Origin: Trebouxia sp. TZW2008
Lineage: Eukaryota; Chlorophyta; Trebouxiophyceae; Trebouxiales; Trebouxiaceae
Direction of reading: 5' to 3'
NCBI GenBank assembly: GCA_002118135.1
Contig: BDIU01000410.1
Location: 124,001 to 188,000 of the forward strand
DNA: 64,000 nucleotides
Below are positions 24,701 to 37,058 of this stretch, piece by piece. The position numbers and the translations under genes were made by a program. The notes beneath the pieces are model-generated. The model was given only the letters and a program-made list of their open reading frames with translations. It searched no databases and had not been told where the DNA came from. Position 1 is the first letter of the stretch, and each line of letters starts with the position of its first letter.

Positions 24701-24833
24701 GCTCAACTTGACGATGTGACGCAAAATGCTGGTGTGCAGCGCGCTGCTCATTCGCGGCGTTACGCCCAGAAACGGATGCAGCTGTCCTCACGCAGAAGGG
24801 CAACTGCGTTCCCGCGCTCACGCTTGTATACAT
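21753..24833 (-). CDS. DUF1989 (urea-carboxylase-associated) family protein (4 exons, 326 aa)
   Basis: Exons: 24833-24405, 23950-23726, 22899-22723, 21902-21753; phases close. The first about 90 residues are Arg/Ser/Ala-rich and may be an organelle-targeting region. The family core follows: AVELKAGQYFKVINTHGEQ, then VVDFFGFGL, MSMHHSHDENHHLIPQVGDS, VTNLRRPIFTLLEDTGPGVH, HNSCTSNLHAAL, PPSPFNLWM and finally PGDYVLFRVEMDCIAVMSAC. DUF1989 proteins occur next to urea carboxylase in bacteria and as stand-alone proteins in algae and plants; their reaction is not firmly established, so no activity is assigned. The start codon is the first ATG of the open frame. Introns hold three sets of junction copies. 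Confidence 0.88.
22226..22790 (-). repeat. Donor-side copies of the DUF1989 exon at 22723-22899
   Basis: The plus-strand string cccagctgagctgttggcc, the 3' end of the exon, occurs at the true exon (near 22737) and again near 22575, 22413 (diverged) and 22246, each preceded by a donor-like accttagcag or its variant. All extra copies are in the downstream intron, spaced about 160 bp. Confidence 0.9.
22855..23275 (-). repeat. Acceptor-side copies of the DUF1989 exon at 22723-22899
   Basis: The exon start (plus strand gctgcatgcaaattgctggt near 22853) recurs near 22980, 23100 and 23222 with matching acceptor context ttcctgca. All are in the intron upstream of the exon. Confidence 0.85.
23430..23770 (-). 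repeat. Donor-side copies of the DUF1989 exon at 23726-23950
   Basis: The true donor edge (plus strand taccttgccaatttgctgtt near 23723) is followed downstream by copies near 23569 (tcttgccagtttgctgttg) and 23433 (cctttccaatttgctgttgg). Confidence 0.85.
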
Positions 24834-25286
24834 GCTTACAACTCAATCGAGGTGTCACTAACAGACAGTGTGACCAGAGCACAGCACCGACAATGGTGCT
24901 CAGGCTTTCGGTGGTTTTACGTGAATTTCGTAAAAGGTGCTTTTTGTGAGTGTGGATGGTACGCAATGCTGCTATGAGCTGCAGCAGCGGAGCTACAGAT
25001 TTTGTCTATCAAAGTATCAGCTTGATGAGTGCAGTTCGAGCGGTGCTGCGCATCTACCCGATCGATTTGTTCCCGACAGCTCGAGATTCAATCAATCAAT
25101 CAAACAAAAATAAAACCTGGCGTTTCGGCTCTCATGAAGTACAGTACAGTGACACAGCCGTTTGCAATGCCGGGATGCCCAGTGGCCGAATGTCAAAGCT
25201 TTGACCTACAGTACAATTTGAATCACTGAAATGCTTGAAATCTGAATGTGGGGTGACTTGAATACACATTCAATTTTGTACTGAAC
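24834..25286. other. Intergenic spacer
   Basis: 453 bp between the DUF1989 start and the RsmE-like stop. It must hold the DUF1989 promoter. No motif was assigned. Confidence 0.5.
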
Positions 25287-28200
25287 TTACTGCATAGCAT
25301 CAAGAACAAGACTGACCAAGGAAATGACAGCAGTTGTCGTGTCAAGCGTTCTACTGCTTGCTGTTGTCACTAGCGTGAAGCCATGCTGGTCAGCCAGCAA
25401 TGCAAGTTCAGCATCAGTCCACCCGCCTTCAGGACCAATAGCTAAAACGACAACAGGCTCTACAAACTGCATGCCTACTCCCCTTTCTACATCCACTGAA
25501 CTTGTCACAACATCAACATCTTCATGATCACCCATTGGCCTTGCCTCGTTCTGTGACACATCATCAATAGCATGGCCCACACTGCCAGAATGAGCGGTCT
25601 GACGTTGCACTGAAGTGCTCCTCATCTGCTGGGGCGTGCTGGTCTGTCTACTACCATGAGTGGACAGCCTGGCTGATGTTGCCTGAGGCACACTAACACC
25701 CCCCTCAGTATGCGCGATAAGCTTGACAGCATCTCTTGTGAAGCTGTTACTCTCGTTTGCTGTCATACTGCTTGGTGAAGCTGCTGTTGCGCTGGCATCT
25801 TCAGAAGCTGCAGATCCCAGCACTGCATTCTCGACAGTGCTTAAGTCTTTTGTATGCCTGGGCAACAAGCATTGCACGCCTTTTGTGGCAGCTGCCTGTG
25901 GCTGGTTGTCCAAAGATGCTTGCACTGCAGCCATGGTGGCTTTGAGGCTCTTGCTGAGATAGACTGCCGGCAGGCGAGTGTCTCCTGCTTGTTCAGCTCC
26001 TGCAGCAGCAACAGCTTTTGTTCGTTGCCTGTGATTCTACACAGTACCCATGGGTGACACTTTACGGCATCTGACAAGGTAAACAGTGACGTTGAGCTGA
26101 TGTACAGCAGCCAGAGTGGCTCTGAGACTCTTACTGAGGTAGACTGCAGGCAGACGAGAGTCCCCTGCTTGCTCTGCCCCTACAGCAGCACTGCACCTAG
26201 CATGCTGTGCTCAATCCAAACTAGTAAGCCTGAGCTGTTGCACTGCAGCATGGGTGGCTCTGAAAACCAGCCTTTGCACCAGTTGTGCACACCTTGCCTC
26301 GTTGATTGCATATACATGACCTCTGGGCTGTTGCACTGCAGTCAGGGTTGCTTTGAGGCTCAGCCCTGCAGCAGCAGTGCATCGGTTTGCCCTGTGCCAT
26401 CCAAGGACTATAGAATTGAGGTGTTGCACTGCACCCAGGGTGGCTTTGTGGTTCTTGCTGGGATGTGCCAGACCTTGCAACAAGCATGATATCAGTCATG
26501 GGAACAGGATTGGCCCGCTGATGACAATGCCAACAGTCCAAGGGCAAGCGTCTTGTGGAGCTTGTAAGCTCTGAATGGGTCCTGCAATGGCTGTCAATCA
26601 AGTCTGCTTTGATGCAGTTCACTGACATAGAAGCATTTCTTGCCAGATATTTTCTGCCTGAGAGCATGTAAGTGCAGAATGCACACTCACAAGACTGACC
26701 AGACCTTCAATGCCATTGAGTATGATGCACTTTGAGATGAATCAACTAACTGCAACAAGCAAGTGCCGTGATGTGGTGCAGTGCACGGACCCCAGCATCA
26801 TTTCCTGCCCAATTTCTCTTTCCTGAGAGCATGTGAGGCAAAATACAGCGTGAAGTTTCATGTGACTTGGGAGACACATGGACTGAAACCACTGAAGTTG
26901 ATTCAACCAGCAATGCCTTGATGAGGTGCAGCCAACTGACCTAAATGCATTTCTGCCAAATCCTCTGTGTCCTGAGAGCATGTGAATGCAGAATGCAAAT
27001 TCACATGAGCGACCAGCCATTTGATGCCATTGCATATGATGCACGTTGGAGTAGATCAACTCAGTTCAACAAGCAAGTGCCTTGATGTGGTGCCATCAGC
27101 TGACCTATGACCATTTCTTGCCAGATCCTGTCTGTCCTGAGAGCATGTGAGGCAAAGTACACCTTCTCCACTTTGGAGGCCCCAGTGATGTAAATACTTG
27201 CCACTCCCAGACAAGCCAGGGTTGACCACAGCCTCATCATGACCTACATGTAGTGCAGACCATGACCAAGACTTGTTAGAGTCAAACACAGCATTATCAT
27301 GATTCGCAGTATCACATGGTGTCTACAAAGCTGTAGCAGCAGTAATGTACACACTTGTCACTCTCAGACACGCCAGAGTTGACCACAAACTCATCATGAC
27401 CTGCATCAGCGTTTCATGTCAGCTAATGCGCATTACATTCTGAGGCAATGGATGATGGCGTGCTGAGCTGCAGTCTCGTGTGTTCACTTCAACTTGAAGT
27501 CTTCAAGGCGGTGGCATTGGTCATGTTGCTGCTGCTGCTCATGCTACTCCTGGATGTGCCAGAGTCAACCACAAGCTCATCATGACCTGCATCAGCGTTT
27601 CATGTTAGCTAGTTCACTATTCATTCTGACGTAAGCCATGATGGCCTGCTGAGCTGCAGTGTTGTATGAGCTGCAGTGCTGAAGGCTGTGCCACTGGTGC
27701 TGCACATGCTTGACACTTCCAAATATGCCAGAGTTGATCACAACCTTATCATCACCTGCATCAATTGCATGTACCCCTGAACGCTTTAGCATTGCTGCTG
27801 CTGCTGCTGCTCATGCAACTCCTGTTCATGCTAGACTTTGACCACAACCTTGTCATGACCTGCAACAGCATTTGACACTTGCAAACTGCTCCCAGGTGTG
27901 GAGAACCACTGCATTATGACCTGCATTGTTGTATAAGCACATCAAGGCGTTTGTCATGTAGACTTTGAAAGCTCCCAGACATGCCAGAATCGCCCATATT
28001 GTGCTGATGACCTACCTTTATGGGCTATGTGCATGCATGTGCCAAGACGAACGCAAGCCGGTATGTTCACCATTGATGAATTTGGACAACGCGCACCAAG
28101 CACCTGTTTTACATGCGATTTTGCCTTTGTGTTGTTACTGCGGTCCTGGTGTTGATCATTGTTGCACTTTGGATTGTTGACATTAATGTGAATTCTATTG

Positions 28201-29053
28201 TTCACACCATCATTGTCATGCTGTTCTCAATGTCATGGGTACCTTTGGTCTGGGCATTGCCAGAATGAGACAGAGCTCAGGTAGTTCCGCTGGCTGGTGC
28301 CAGTGACGGCACTCCAGGGTTATGCTTGGCTCAAGTTGTAACACGTTTGCAGTGCCCAACAACCCATTGACAATGCCAATCTTGACTTGGTGCTGGGGCT
28401 GAACCTTCAACACCTGGAGCGTAGGAGCAGCTGTCAGGCAGTGATGTGGAAAGCTTGTGGCACTTCAGGGCCATGCTTAGCTCAAGTTACAGTACGCTTG
28501 CAGTGCCCAAAAACCCAGTAATGATGCTGTTCTTGATTTGCTACCATGGCTGCACTTTCAGTACCTGCAAAGCAAGAAGAGCCATGAAGTTGCAAAGGAG
28601 GGGGGGCAAATTTGTTGGTGATCAAAGAGTCAGTTGAACAGTAAAAATGCAAGATGCAGTGAGACCTTGATGTGTTTGAGCCAACCTGATTGCATCTCGC
28701 TGCTGCTATCACATGATTTCTGATTTATCTCATTCTAAACATGTGCTAGACAGGCCCAGCAGGCCCAGCTTGATTTATAAATCTGGAGAAATTGAGAGAA
28801 GTAGCTACAGCAGCTGCCATCAACTTGTCAGAGGGAAGCATGAGCATTTTGTCTGTAGGAGTGCTGATGTGCGGCAGACAGCAACTCATTGTGCTGCCGA
28901 ATGTTTGCATTGTTTGTGTTTGTTGTGGGCACTTGCCTCAAGAAGGTGTTTGGCTCTCTCATCAGCCGGTGAGAGGGTGAACAAGCGCCCTTCTTTCACT
29001 TCAGATGAGGTAAACAAAATTCGGTTGCGAGCAGAGATCTGCAGCAAAGCCAT
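25287..29053 (-). CDS. RsmE-like SPOUT RNA methyltransferase (4 exons, 379 aa)
   Basis: RsmE enzymes methylate N3 of a uridine in small-subunit rRNA; a plastid or mitochondrial target is plausible here but no clear transit peptide is seen. Exons: 29053-28937, 28413-28243, 27243-27105, 25999-25287; phases close. N-terminal PUA-like part: RNRILF, then LSPADERAKHL and KIGIVNGLLGTANV. SPOUT part: LCLILAMPRPK, RLWSTLACLGVASIYITGAS, AEQAGDTRLPAVYLSKSLKA and VVVLAIGPEGGWTDAELALL near residue 331. Two low-complexity Ser/Thr/Gln-rich insertions interrupt the SPOUT domain before GPEGG. The usual C-terminal ILRTETA knot motif reads TLDTTTA. The first intron has a GC donor (GAG|GCAAGT) and the third a GTCAGC donor. 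The start codon is the in-frame ATG of MALLQISARN; an upstream targeting exon cannot be excluded. Confidence 0.88.
25915..26490 (-). repeat. Acceptor-side copies of the last RsmE-like exon
   Basis: Besides the true exon edge at 25999, a nearly intact copy at about 26097-26190 reads GAEQAGDSRLPAVYLSKSL. Shorter copies of the SKSLKATMAAVQ-coding bases occur near 26240-26275, 26330-26390 and 26430-26480. All lie in the upstream intron. Confidence 0.85.
26600..27150 (-). repeat. Donor-side copies of the RsmE-like exon at 27105-27243
   Basis: The plus-strand string cctgagagcatgtgaggcaa marks the true exon near 27137. Copies occur near 26951-26993, 26822-26850 and 26667-26685. All are in the downstream intron. 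Confidence 0.85.
27210..28020 (-). repeat. Acceptor-side copies of the RsmE-like exon at 27105-27243
   Basis: The exon start (plus strand gccagggttgaccacagcct and catcatgacct) is followed upstream by copies near 27370-27405, 27550-27590, 27728-27760, 27835-27865 and 27980-28015, about 110-190 bp apart. All have an acceptor-like tgcag on the coding strand, or a variant of it. Confidence 0.85.
28436..28580 (-). repeat. Acceptor-side copy of the RsmE-like exon at 28243-28413
   Basis: Plus-strand atgcttagctcaagttacag and tgcagtgcccaaaaaccca repeat the exon (atgcttggctcaagttgtaa, tgcagtgcccaacaaccca). The copy ends in an acceptor-like ctttgcag on the minus strand. Confidence 0.8.
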
Positions 29054-30079
29054 GTTTTCTTACACTTCATGCAAAATTGGTCAACAGCTCTACAGTCAGG
29101 GCTTAAAGCAAACGGGCTGCGGCACGGCATACTTGCAACGACAGACACCTGTGTCTAGTTGAGAGCCTTTGCCCTGTTGTAAATATCCCTGGGCTGCCTT
29201 TGCACCTGGTCAGCGAAGGCCAGCGCATATGCATGTTAGCTTGCATGCCGACAGTCCGGAGCATATTAGATCACGCCGTCGAGGTCGCTCGGCCGCTGAA
29301 GCCCAGAAGCACTTGCGCTGGTTGTTTTGTAGTACGCAAGGATATCGACGGCAGCACAGTCTGTCTACTAAAAGGAGGGCGCACAGTTTGCTGAAGCAAT
29401 CGAGACTTTGCTGTAACGAAGCACTTCAGCAGCACTCCAGGGTCTGCCAGGTGATGCATTTTGCTGATTATGTTTTTGCTCGACTTGCGGCAATGGAACC
29501 CAGACGCGTCGTGCAGTATGCCAGAGTCATTCAGCAATCCTGCTGGTGTACATGCAGCGGCTGGCACAGTACCAGAATTGGGTGACTGTGGGAGATGATA
29601 CATTACATCTTATTCTCACTTAGCGCATACAGCTGCGAAATGTTTGCCTCCTCAACCCAATTGTAGCTCATGATCAACTTTGCAGGTACTTGCCAGATTG
29701 TGTCCTCAAACCAATCAAAATCAAAATGATACACAAACAGCAAGCTTTTCATCAACGAAGTGACACATGCAGCTGGCAACATGCCACACAAATGCAGCAA
29801 GCACATGAGACTATCAACAGCCTGTACCACACTGAACAAGAGAAGTAATCCCAGCAGCTGAAGGTGGGCGACGTGATGTGCAAAATCTGGCAATGCGGTG
29901 CTCTCTTGTTTTCCACCCAGAAGCTGGATCAGCAAGCCCTTGACCTCAGATTGAGAGCACTGTGCTTCAGCACACTTGAACGCTGCTGGCACCCCTATGC
30001 CTCTCCTCCCTTCATGCTGACCACCTCACATGCTACTTTGTTTTGCACCTACACTTTGCTGCTTTGCTGAGATTGATGC
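29054..30079. other. Intergenic region with an unassigned ORF
   Basis: 1026 bp between the RsmE-like start and the kinase stop, both minus. A 129-codon minus-strand ORF at 29603-29992 is Leu-rich and hydrophobic in the middle, but has no recognised motif and lies just downstream of the kinase stop. It is treated as probably non-coding. Confidence 0.4.
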
Positions 30080-33000
30080 TCAAGGGACATCATCTGGCAT
30101 CAAGCACTGATCCCGCTCATCCTGGCCATCGTGTGACATGCAGAAGCTAGATTCATCTGCTGAGGATGATCGCATGAGCTCATCTGTCCGCTCAACATCA
30201 ACATCCCCAACGACACGACTGACTTGGACAAAATCTGACAACCGCCCAGCAATCTCTTTGAAGGTGGGTCGTTCTTGAGGCTGACTTTTCAGACATTGTC
30301 TAAGTAGAGATTCCATGACTGGGTGTAGATCTTCAGGGATGGCCAGTGTGCGCTGCTGGATGCCGACCATATAGATAATATGGGCATGCCGCAACCCTGC
30401 CCAAGCCCTACTGGATGTGAGCATCTCCCATAGCAGCACTCCAAAGGAGTACACATCAGCAGCCTGCATGAGACAAGCCAATAAGGGACAACAACAAAAC
30501 AAAAGTTTATGGATCATTTCTTGCTCGAAGTCTTTGTATCAAAAAGAAATGAAACCATCATTTCGCGCACCGGCTCATCTACCTTGACCTCAGCAATCCA
30601 AATTTGGTACAAACGATGCGCCGAGTATTCCCATTCCAGCTTCCACCATGACCTCACGAGCCATATGGGTGTGGGTGCTAATCGCAATACCAGCACAGCA
30701 CAGCACAGCACAGCACAGCACAAGGCACTTACAAGGCACTTACAAGGCCTCCAAGGCTTTGATCATTGCAGACATCATGACAGTTCTGTGTAGAAATGTA
30801 TACAAGAGGGTTGGGACATAGGATGCACTTACTGGACCCATATCTGCTTTCATCATGACCTCAGGAGCCATATGGTCTAGTGGTGCCGTACACATTGCCA
30901 GCCACATGTGCAGAGGCATTAGCAGTGCGGGACAGCTCAGCAGAGCATATCACAAGGCACTTGCGGGTCAAAGTTCGCATCCACCGACAGTCGATAGGTA
31001 TATATCTTTTATATGTTTAAAGCTTTTATGCATGCCAGACATTGTGACGCTTCTGGGACATGTAAGTCTGTGCAAGACAAATGGACCATCTCACCGGACC
31101 AAACCATGACCTCAGGAGCCATGTGAGTGATGGTGCCATACACATTGCCAGCCTCACGCGCGGAGGCATTGGCAGTGCGAGACAGCTCGGCAGAGCATAA
31201 CACAAGGTAATTGCTGCTAATGTTTCAGATTCATCCATGCCAGACATTGCAACAATTCTGGGACATGCGAGTCTATGCAAGAGGAGAGTAGAACACAGCA
31301 TGATGCACTCACCGGACCAATTTCTGCTTCGATCATGACCTCAGGAGCCATGTGAGTGATGGTGCCGTACACGTTGCCAGCCACACGTGCTGAGGCATTG
31401 GCAGTGCGAGACAGGCCAAAGTCCCCTAGCTTGGCTTGAAATCCGTGCGGGTTGATGGAGCAGGATGTCAACATCACGTTGCCACCAGACAAATCCTGCA
31501 TGCAAAACAGGATGTCAGTTGACAACACGAAAATGCTTCACATAGAGAGGCCAAAGTCCCCTAGCTTGGCTTGAAAGCCATGTGGGTTGATAGAGCAGGA
31601 TGTCAGCATCACGTTGCAGCTAGACAAATCCTGCAAGCAGGGTTAGGGCTTTTGAAATTCAAAGTCACACTGCATAGCTGGGTCAGTCTTGTGTGGGACA
31701 AACAAGTGTGTATCACAAGGATCAGCTCGGCTTTAAAGGCAGATGGGTTGATAAAGCAAGCAGTCAACATCATGTTGCTGCCAGGCAAAATCTGCAGTGG
31801 CTGCAGACTGGCGGCCATGATACATCACTCTTTCAGGGTGAAAGCAGAAAGAATTGAAACCCATGCGACAAGCAATGGCAGGATGAAACTTGTAAACACG
31901 CCCAGGCCTGTTCAAATTCCACCAAACACAAATTGCAGAAGATCCTGTTATGCAGTCCTCACAGGGCCTGAGGCGTAAGGCTTGAAATTGCAACTATGCC
32001 AGCAAACGCATCTACTGTGACCCTTTGCCATACAGCAAGCTTCGGTAGCTATGTGGTAGACCACACAGCACATGCATGTGCCAGCAAAGTTGTATGCAAA
32101 CCTCAAAGGAACATTACTGGTGATTTGACGATTAGGCACAGTCGCTCAGTGGCATGCAGTGGTATTTATGCTCTGACATCCATGCACAGGACAAACCTAT
32201 CAAAAACAACCCAAAAACACAAGAGAAATAATAGTAATGAGATGATGCATGCGCCCTCCATGAACAATGTTGTGCCTGCGCAGCAACCATCGCGGATGCA
32301 ATCCCTCACAATTGCACACAACAAAATGTCAGTAATGGAGCAGCGTGAACCCAAAACTAAAGAAGAAGCAAACTACTTGAGCAATGACAACAGGAAGAGG
32401 GAGGGATCTGATCTCATGGACAATATTGTGGCTGTGCAGCAACACCATGGTGCACCTCACAGTTCAAAGCTCTGTATGTTAAGCACACATGATGATTGTG
32501 TCTTGAATGGCGAAGAACAAGATGGCAAAAGATCTCACCCCATGGACGATATTGTGGCTGTGCAGCAACGTCATGGCGGATGCAATCTCCAGAGCCGTCA
32601 TGGCTATGGTTCGCAAGTCTGGTTGGCTGGTTGTGGGGTTGCGGCTGCTCCTAAACCACCCCTTCCACACAGCATCCTGAAAACCAGAATGCAAATCAGG
32701 CACATCAAAAAGACATCAAAAAGCATTGGAGAACATTGACAATCAGGCCAGGTAGTCATGGGCTTGCGGCTGGTCCTAAACCACAACTTCTACACAGCAT
32801 CCTGTAGAACAGAAGCATAGTGAATTTTGATATACACGATGACATTGACCTGACCTGTTCTGAGTGCAATTCATGCAGGAGTACCCCTCCTGCACGGCAG
32901 AGTTTCAGTCTGTGTATACGACCTGAGCATTGTTCTGGGGCTGCGGCTGGTTCTAGACCACCCCTTCCACACAGCATCCTGAAAAACAGAACACAACTCA

Positions 33001-36000
33001 GGCACATCAAAAAGCATTGGAGAACACTGCAAGTCTGGCTGGGTAGTCATGGGACTGCTGCTGGTCCTGAACCACCCCTTCCATACTGCATCCTGTAGAA
33101 CAGAAACATGCTTCATTTCTATATACAGAGTAACACTGATCTGACCTGATTTGCATGCATAATATGTAGGACCACCTCTCCTGCACAAGAGAAACTGGTA
33201 CCTTTTTGCATCCCAAACAGCGTCGGTAAGCAAGTCTGGCTGGCTTGTCATGGGGCTGCAGCTGGTGCGGAACCCCATGAGGGGCCATGAGCAGAGTGCA
33301 TCATGTTCTGCATTAGAAGACTGGATCTGAACATGTGTTGAATAATTGCAGTTGATCTTTCTGATGTTGTGCAGGATGCAGTGTGGCAGGGGTGGTTCAG
33401 GACCAGCAGCAGCCCTATGACCAGCTCGCCAGAGTGCAATGACCTCCATTGTGCCTGACTTTGTGTTCTGGTTCCCGGTGCAGTATGAAAAGGATGGTTC
33501 TGCACCAGTTGCAGCCCATGACCCGCCAGCCAGACTTGCAATGTTCTCCAATGCTTTTTGATGTGCCTCATTTTGTGTTGTGCTTTTCAGGATGCTGTTT
33601 GGCAGGGGTGGGTCCATACCAGGCGCAATCAAACGATCCATCTGACTCTTGTTTCAATTGCTGATTCTCATGCAAACTTGACAGAGCTGGTACAAACTTT
33701 GGAAAGATCAGTCCGATACTGTTGTGTACACAGAAAAATACCACATCACATCAAACAACAGCATGTCAAATGGATCATTCTTGGTTTGTGCAGGATGTAG
33801 TGCAGAACCCCATGACCTTACTACAAGGGCTCCCTTCTCGCAGTGGTCCAACAGCATCCAGCACTGCTCCTCTCCTGATGAGTCCCCTTTGTCGGCGGCC
33901 ACCCACCAGGCATGCAAAGAATCTAGCGTCTACTAGGGTGAGCTAAGGACCCATAATCTTACCACAAGGGCTCCTTTATTGCAGTAGTCCAAGAGCATCC
34001 AGCATTGCTAATCTCCTGACGACCCCCCTCTGTTTGTGGCTACCCACCAGGCATGCAAAAGTCTAGGGTTTGACAGGGCAGGATGAGGACCCATAGTCTT
34101 ACCACAAGGGCTCCCTTATCGCAGTAGTCCAAGAGCATCCAGCACTGTTGTTCCCCTGAAGACCCCCCTCTGTCAGTGGCTACCCACCATGCATGTGACA
34201 GCACCCGCATGATGCCTGGGTGCTTCAGATCCTTAGTTAGGGTTGACTCAAGCGGCTGACCACATGAGTCCAGCTTGAGCTTGTGCACATCCCTCACAAC
34301 CTGTAGCAATCACAGATCAATCTTTGGCATAGAGCTGCACAGCATAGATGATGCCCTGGTGCTTCAGATCCTTAGTCAGGGGTGGCTCAAGCAGCTGCCC
34401 ACATGAGTCCACTTTGAGCTTGTGCACAACCCTTACCACCTGCAGTAACTAGAGACTTCTGTCTGGCGGCCATGCAGGCAGCAGAAACAAGTAAGTCTGC
34501 GCGCCATGAGGCTTCATCATGGGAGCCTCTGTCTAGAGGCAGTCCAGAACTATGTTTCACAGCACTTGCCAAGTACAGCAGATGGGGACTCATCTTCTGC
34601 ATGCGTTTTCTACATGCACATTAGATGTACACAAAAGATGGTGCACCTTCCATGCACAGCCATGCAGGAGCATAATTTTGGCACCACATGCATGACGCCA
34701 ATGTGCTGTAAGTAGGGTTCAGGGTTCAGACCCTAAAGCAACAGCAAAAGGCAGGCTTCAATCGCAACCCCATGAACAAACCCCCAAGGGCCCAGCAGAA
34801 GGCAGACTCAATTGTAAGCGTCCTTGCAGCAAGAGATGACTGTGATTTGACTGCGACAAGCTGCCCCTTTCTATAGACCCTTCCAAACGACCCCTTGTCT
34901 CATAGCACTCCCATCAACAGACCCTCACAAGGCCCAGTAAAAGGCAGAAAGGAAACAATGAAAGGCAGACGTGAGAATGAGAATCCTTATGTCAAGAAGC
35001 TACTGTACCTTCACTGCTACAAGCTGCCCCTTCCAAAGACCCCTGTACACGCTCCCAAAGGACCCCTTGCCCATTAGCACTCCCATCAATAGACCTTCAA
35101 TAAGCCCGGTGAAAGGCAGAAAGGAAACAATGAAAGGCAGACTTGACAATGAGAGTCCTTATGTCAAGAGGCCACCCTACCTTCACTGCGACAAGCTGCC
35201 CCTTCCAAAGACCCCTGTACACCCTTCCAAAGGACCCCTTGCCCAAGAGCACTCCCATCAACAGGCCCTCGAAAGGCCCAGTGAAAGGCAAACTGTAGAA
35301 GCGTCTAGTAGGAGCGGAATAGCGAGGCCCAACACTTGTAGGTATCAGCTGTGCATGGACTGGCTCTAAAGATGGCACTGAAGAAGAACGTGGCTGCTGC
35401 GGCGGGGTCTCTGAAAGTGGTATCAAGGCAGCGATGAAGTAGTGAGTGCCAAAGGCTGGTTTCTCATGTAGGTATGCTGGCGCTGCGACTTGCAGTGCCT
35501 CTGCGCTTATGCTCACTGACTTTGCTAATCTGCAGGCATGCATGAACAAATCAGACAGCGATGTCAAGGCAGCGATGAGGTAATGAGTGCCAAAGGATGG
35601 TTTCTCATGTGGGTACGCTGGCGCTGCAACTTGCAGTGACAATGCACTGATGCTCACTGACTTTGCTAACTCGCAACAGCAGTGGATCAGACAGTGGTAT
35701 CAAGGCAGCAATGGAGAAGTGAGTGCCAAAGGTTGGCTTAAGGCAGGTGGACAGCCACTGCAAGCCTTCAAAGCTAGCAAAACAAACACAAGTATGAAGA
35801 TGACAGCAATGTTGATACTTGGAGTCAGACAAGAACAGCACTAGCAACCACAGCAATAATGACAACTATTCATATGGGGAGTGAGTGGGCACAAATGGAA
35901 GTAACAAGTAGTGGGCTGTACCTCATGTGAAGCTGGAAGGGCTGTTTGGCAGCAGGGCTGCCTGGAGCCCCCATGACTGATGGCGACACATGTGACTTTG

Positions 36001-36994
36001 CCACATCAGCTGCCTGCACACAGCACAGGTACTGAGAATCAGACTTCATCATTATCATCATTATCATGTTTTGGAGCTTGTTCCTGTGTTTTGTGACATG
36101 CCTTTGTTGAGAAGTTGCAGACTATGCTTTGTGCCCTTCTGCACAACTTGGGCTTGCCTGTCCCGCAGTTGGATAAGCTCTGTATGATTGTCTGTAGTAA
36201 AGGCCAGCAAGCAAGTTGGACTGCCAAAATGACTGCAATCTGACCTCAAACGGCAGAATGTGTCGGAGCGTTCACCAAAATCCCTTCTGGACCCAAGTAT
36301 GACAGAGTTGTTCGTGAAAGTTTTGCGGGTAAATGAAGCACAGCAGGCATGTGTTTTCTGTGCAAAGCCGGTGTCCATGGCTAGATGCATACGGACGCTA
36401 TGCACTGCCTGCAAACGGTTACAAGCCAACGCACAAACCTGCTTCAAAGCAAAGTAAAGAAGCATTGTCACAGCTGCTGATGTGGCAAAAGGAACAGAGC
36501 AACTTGTGCTGTTGTTGCCACATCGCGCTTCTGGTTGTCACGTTTGCGCTGCACACAGGTATCCAATGTACAGTGAGTGCAGCGTAGCATCATCAACTGA
36601 GAGAGCAGGCCACTGCAAACAAAGTTTGTCATCACAAAAACAGAATACACACTCTAGCGCAGGCACATGTGTGCTGGGCCAAATCCAAGTCATAAAACGC
36701 AAAGGGTATACCATGCAGTCAGCCTTCAGGTCCAGGTAGTCAGTCAAGGGAGCTCCGTCCAAAGGAGGGGGCTGGGGGGAGTCAGGGGGGGTTGAACCCC
36801 CTGCCAGGTGAGCGAGGCAGGCTGGCGACCAATCGCACCCTGCACACAGGCAACAAAATTTGTCATCAATAATTATCTCAAGCATTCATGTGAGATTTTG
36901 ACAGCAGTCAGTTTGCATGCATTGCTTGACTGATAAGCACACATGCTCAGATTTCAGAGGAATGGTATTATTGCTGTTGCTTCACATTAGATGC

Positions 36995-37058
<64 letters not shown>

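Noticed and set aside
29603..29992. 129-codon hydrophobic minus-strand ORF
   Set aside because: No recognised motif, no splice context, and it sits immediately after the kinase stop, so probably 3' UTR sequence.
36260..36457. Plus-strand ORF with CVFCAKPV and CTACKRL, zinc-finger-like
   Set aside because: It lies inside an intron of the minus-strand kinase, has no start or splice context and its Cys spacing fits no family I know.
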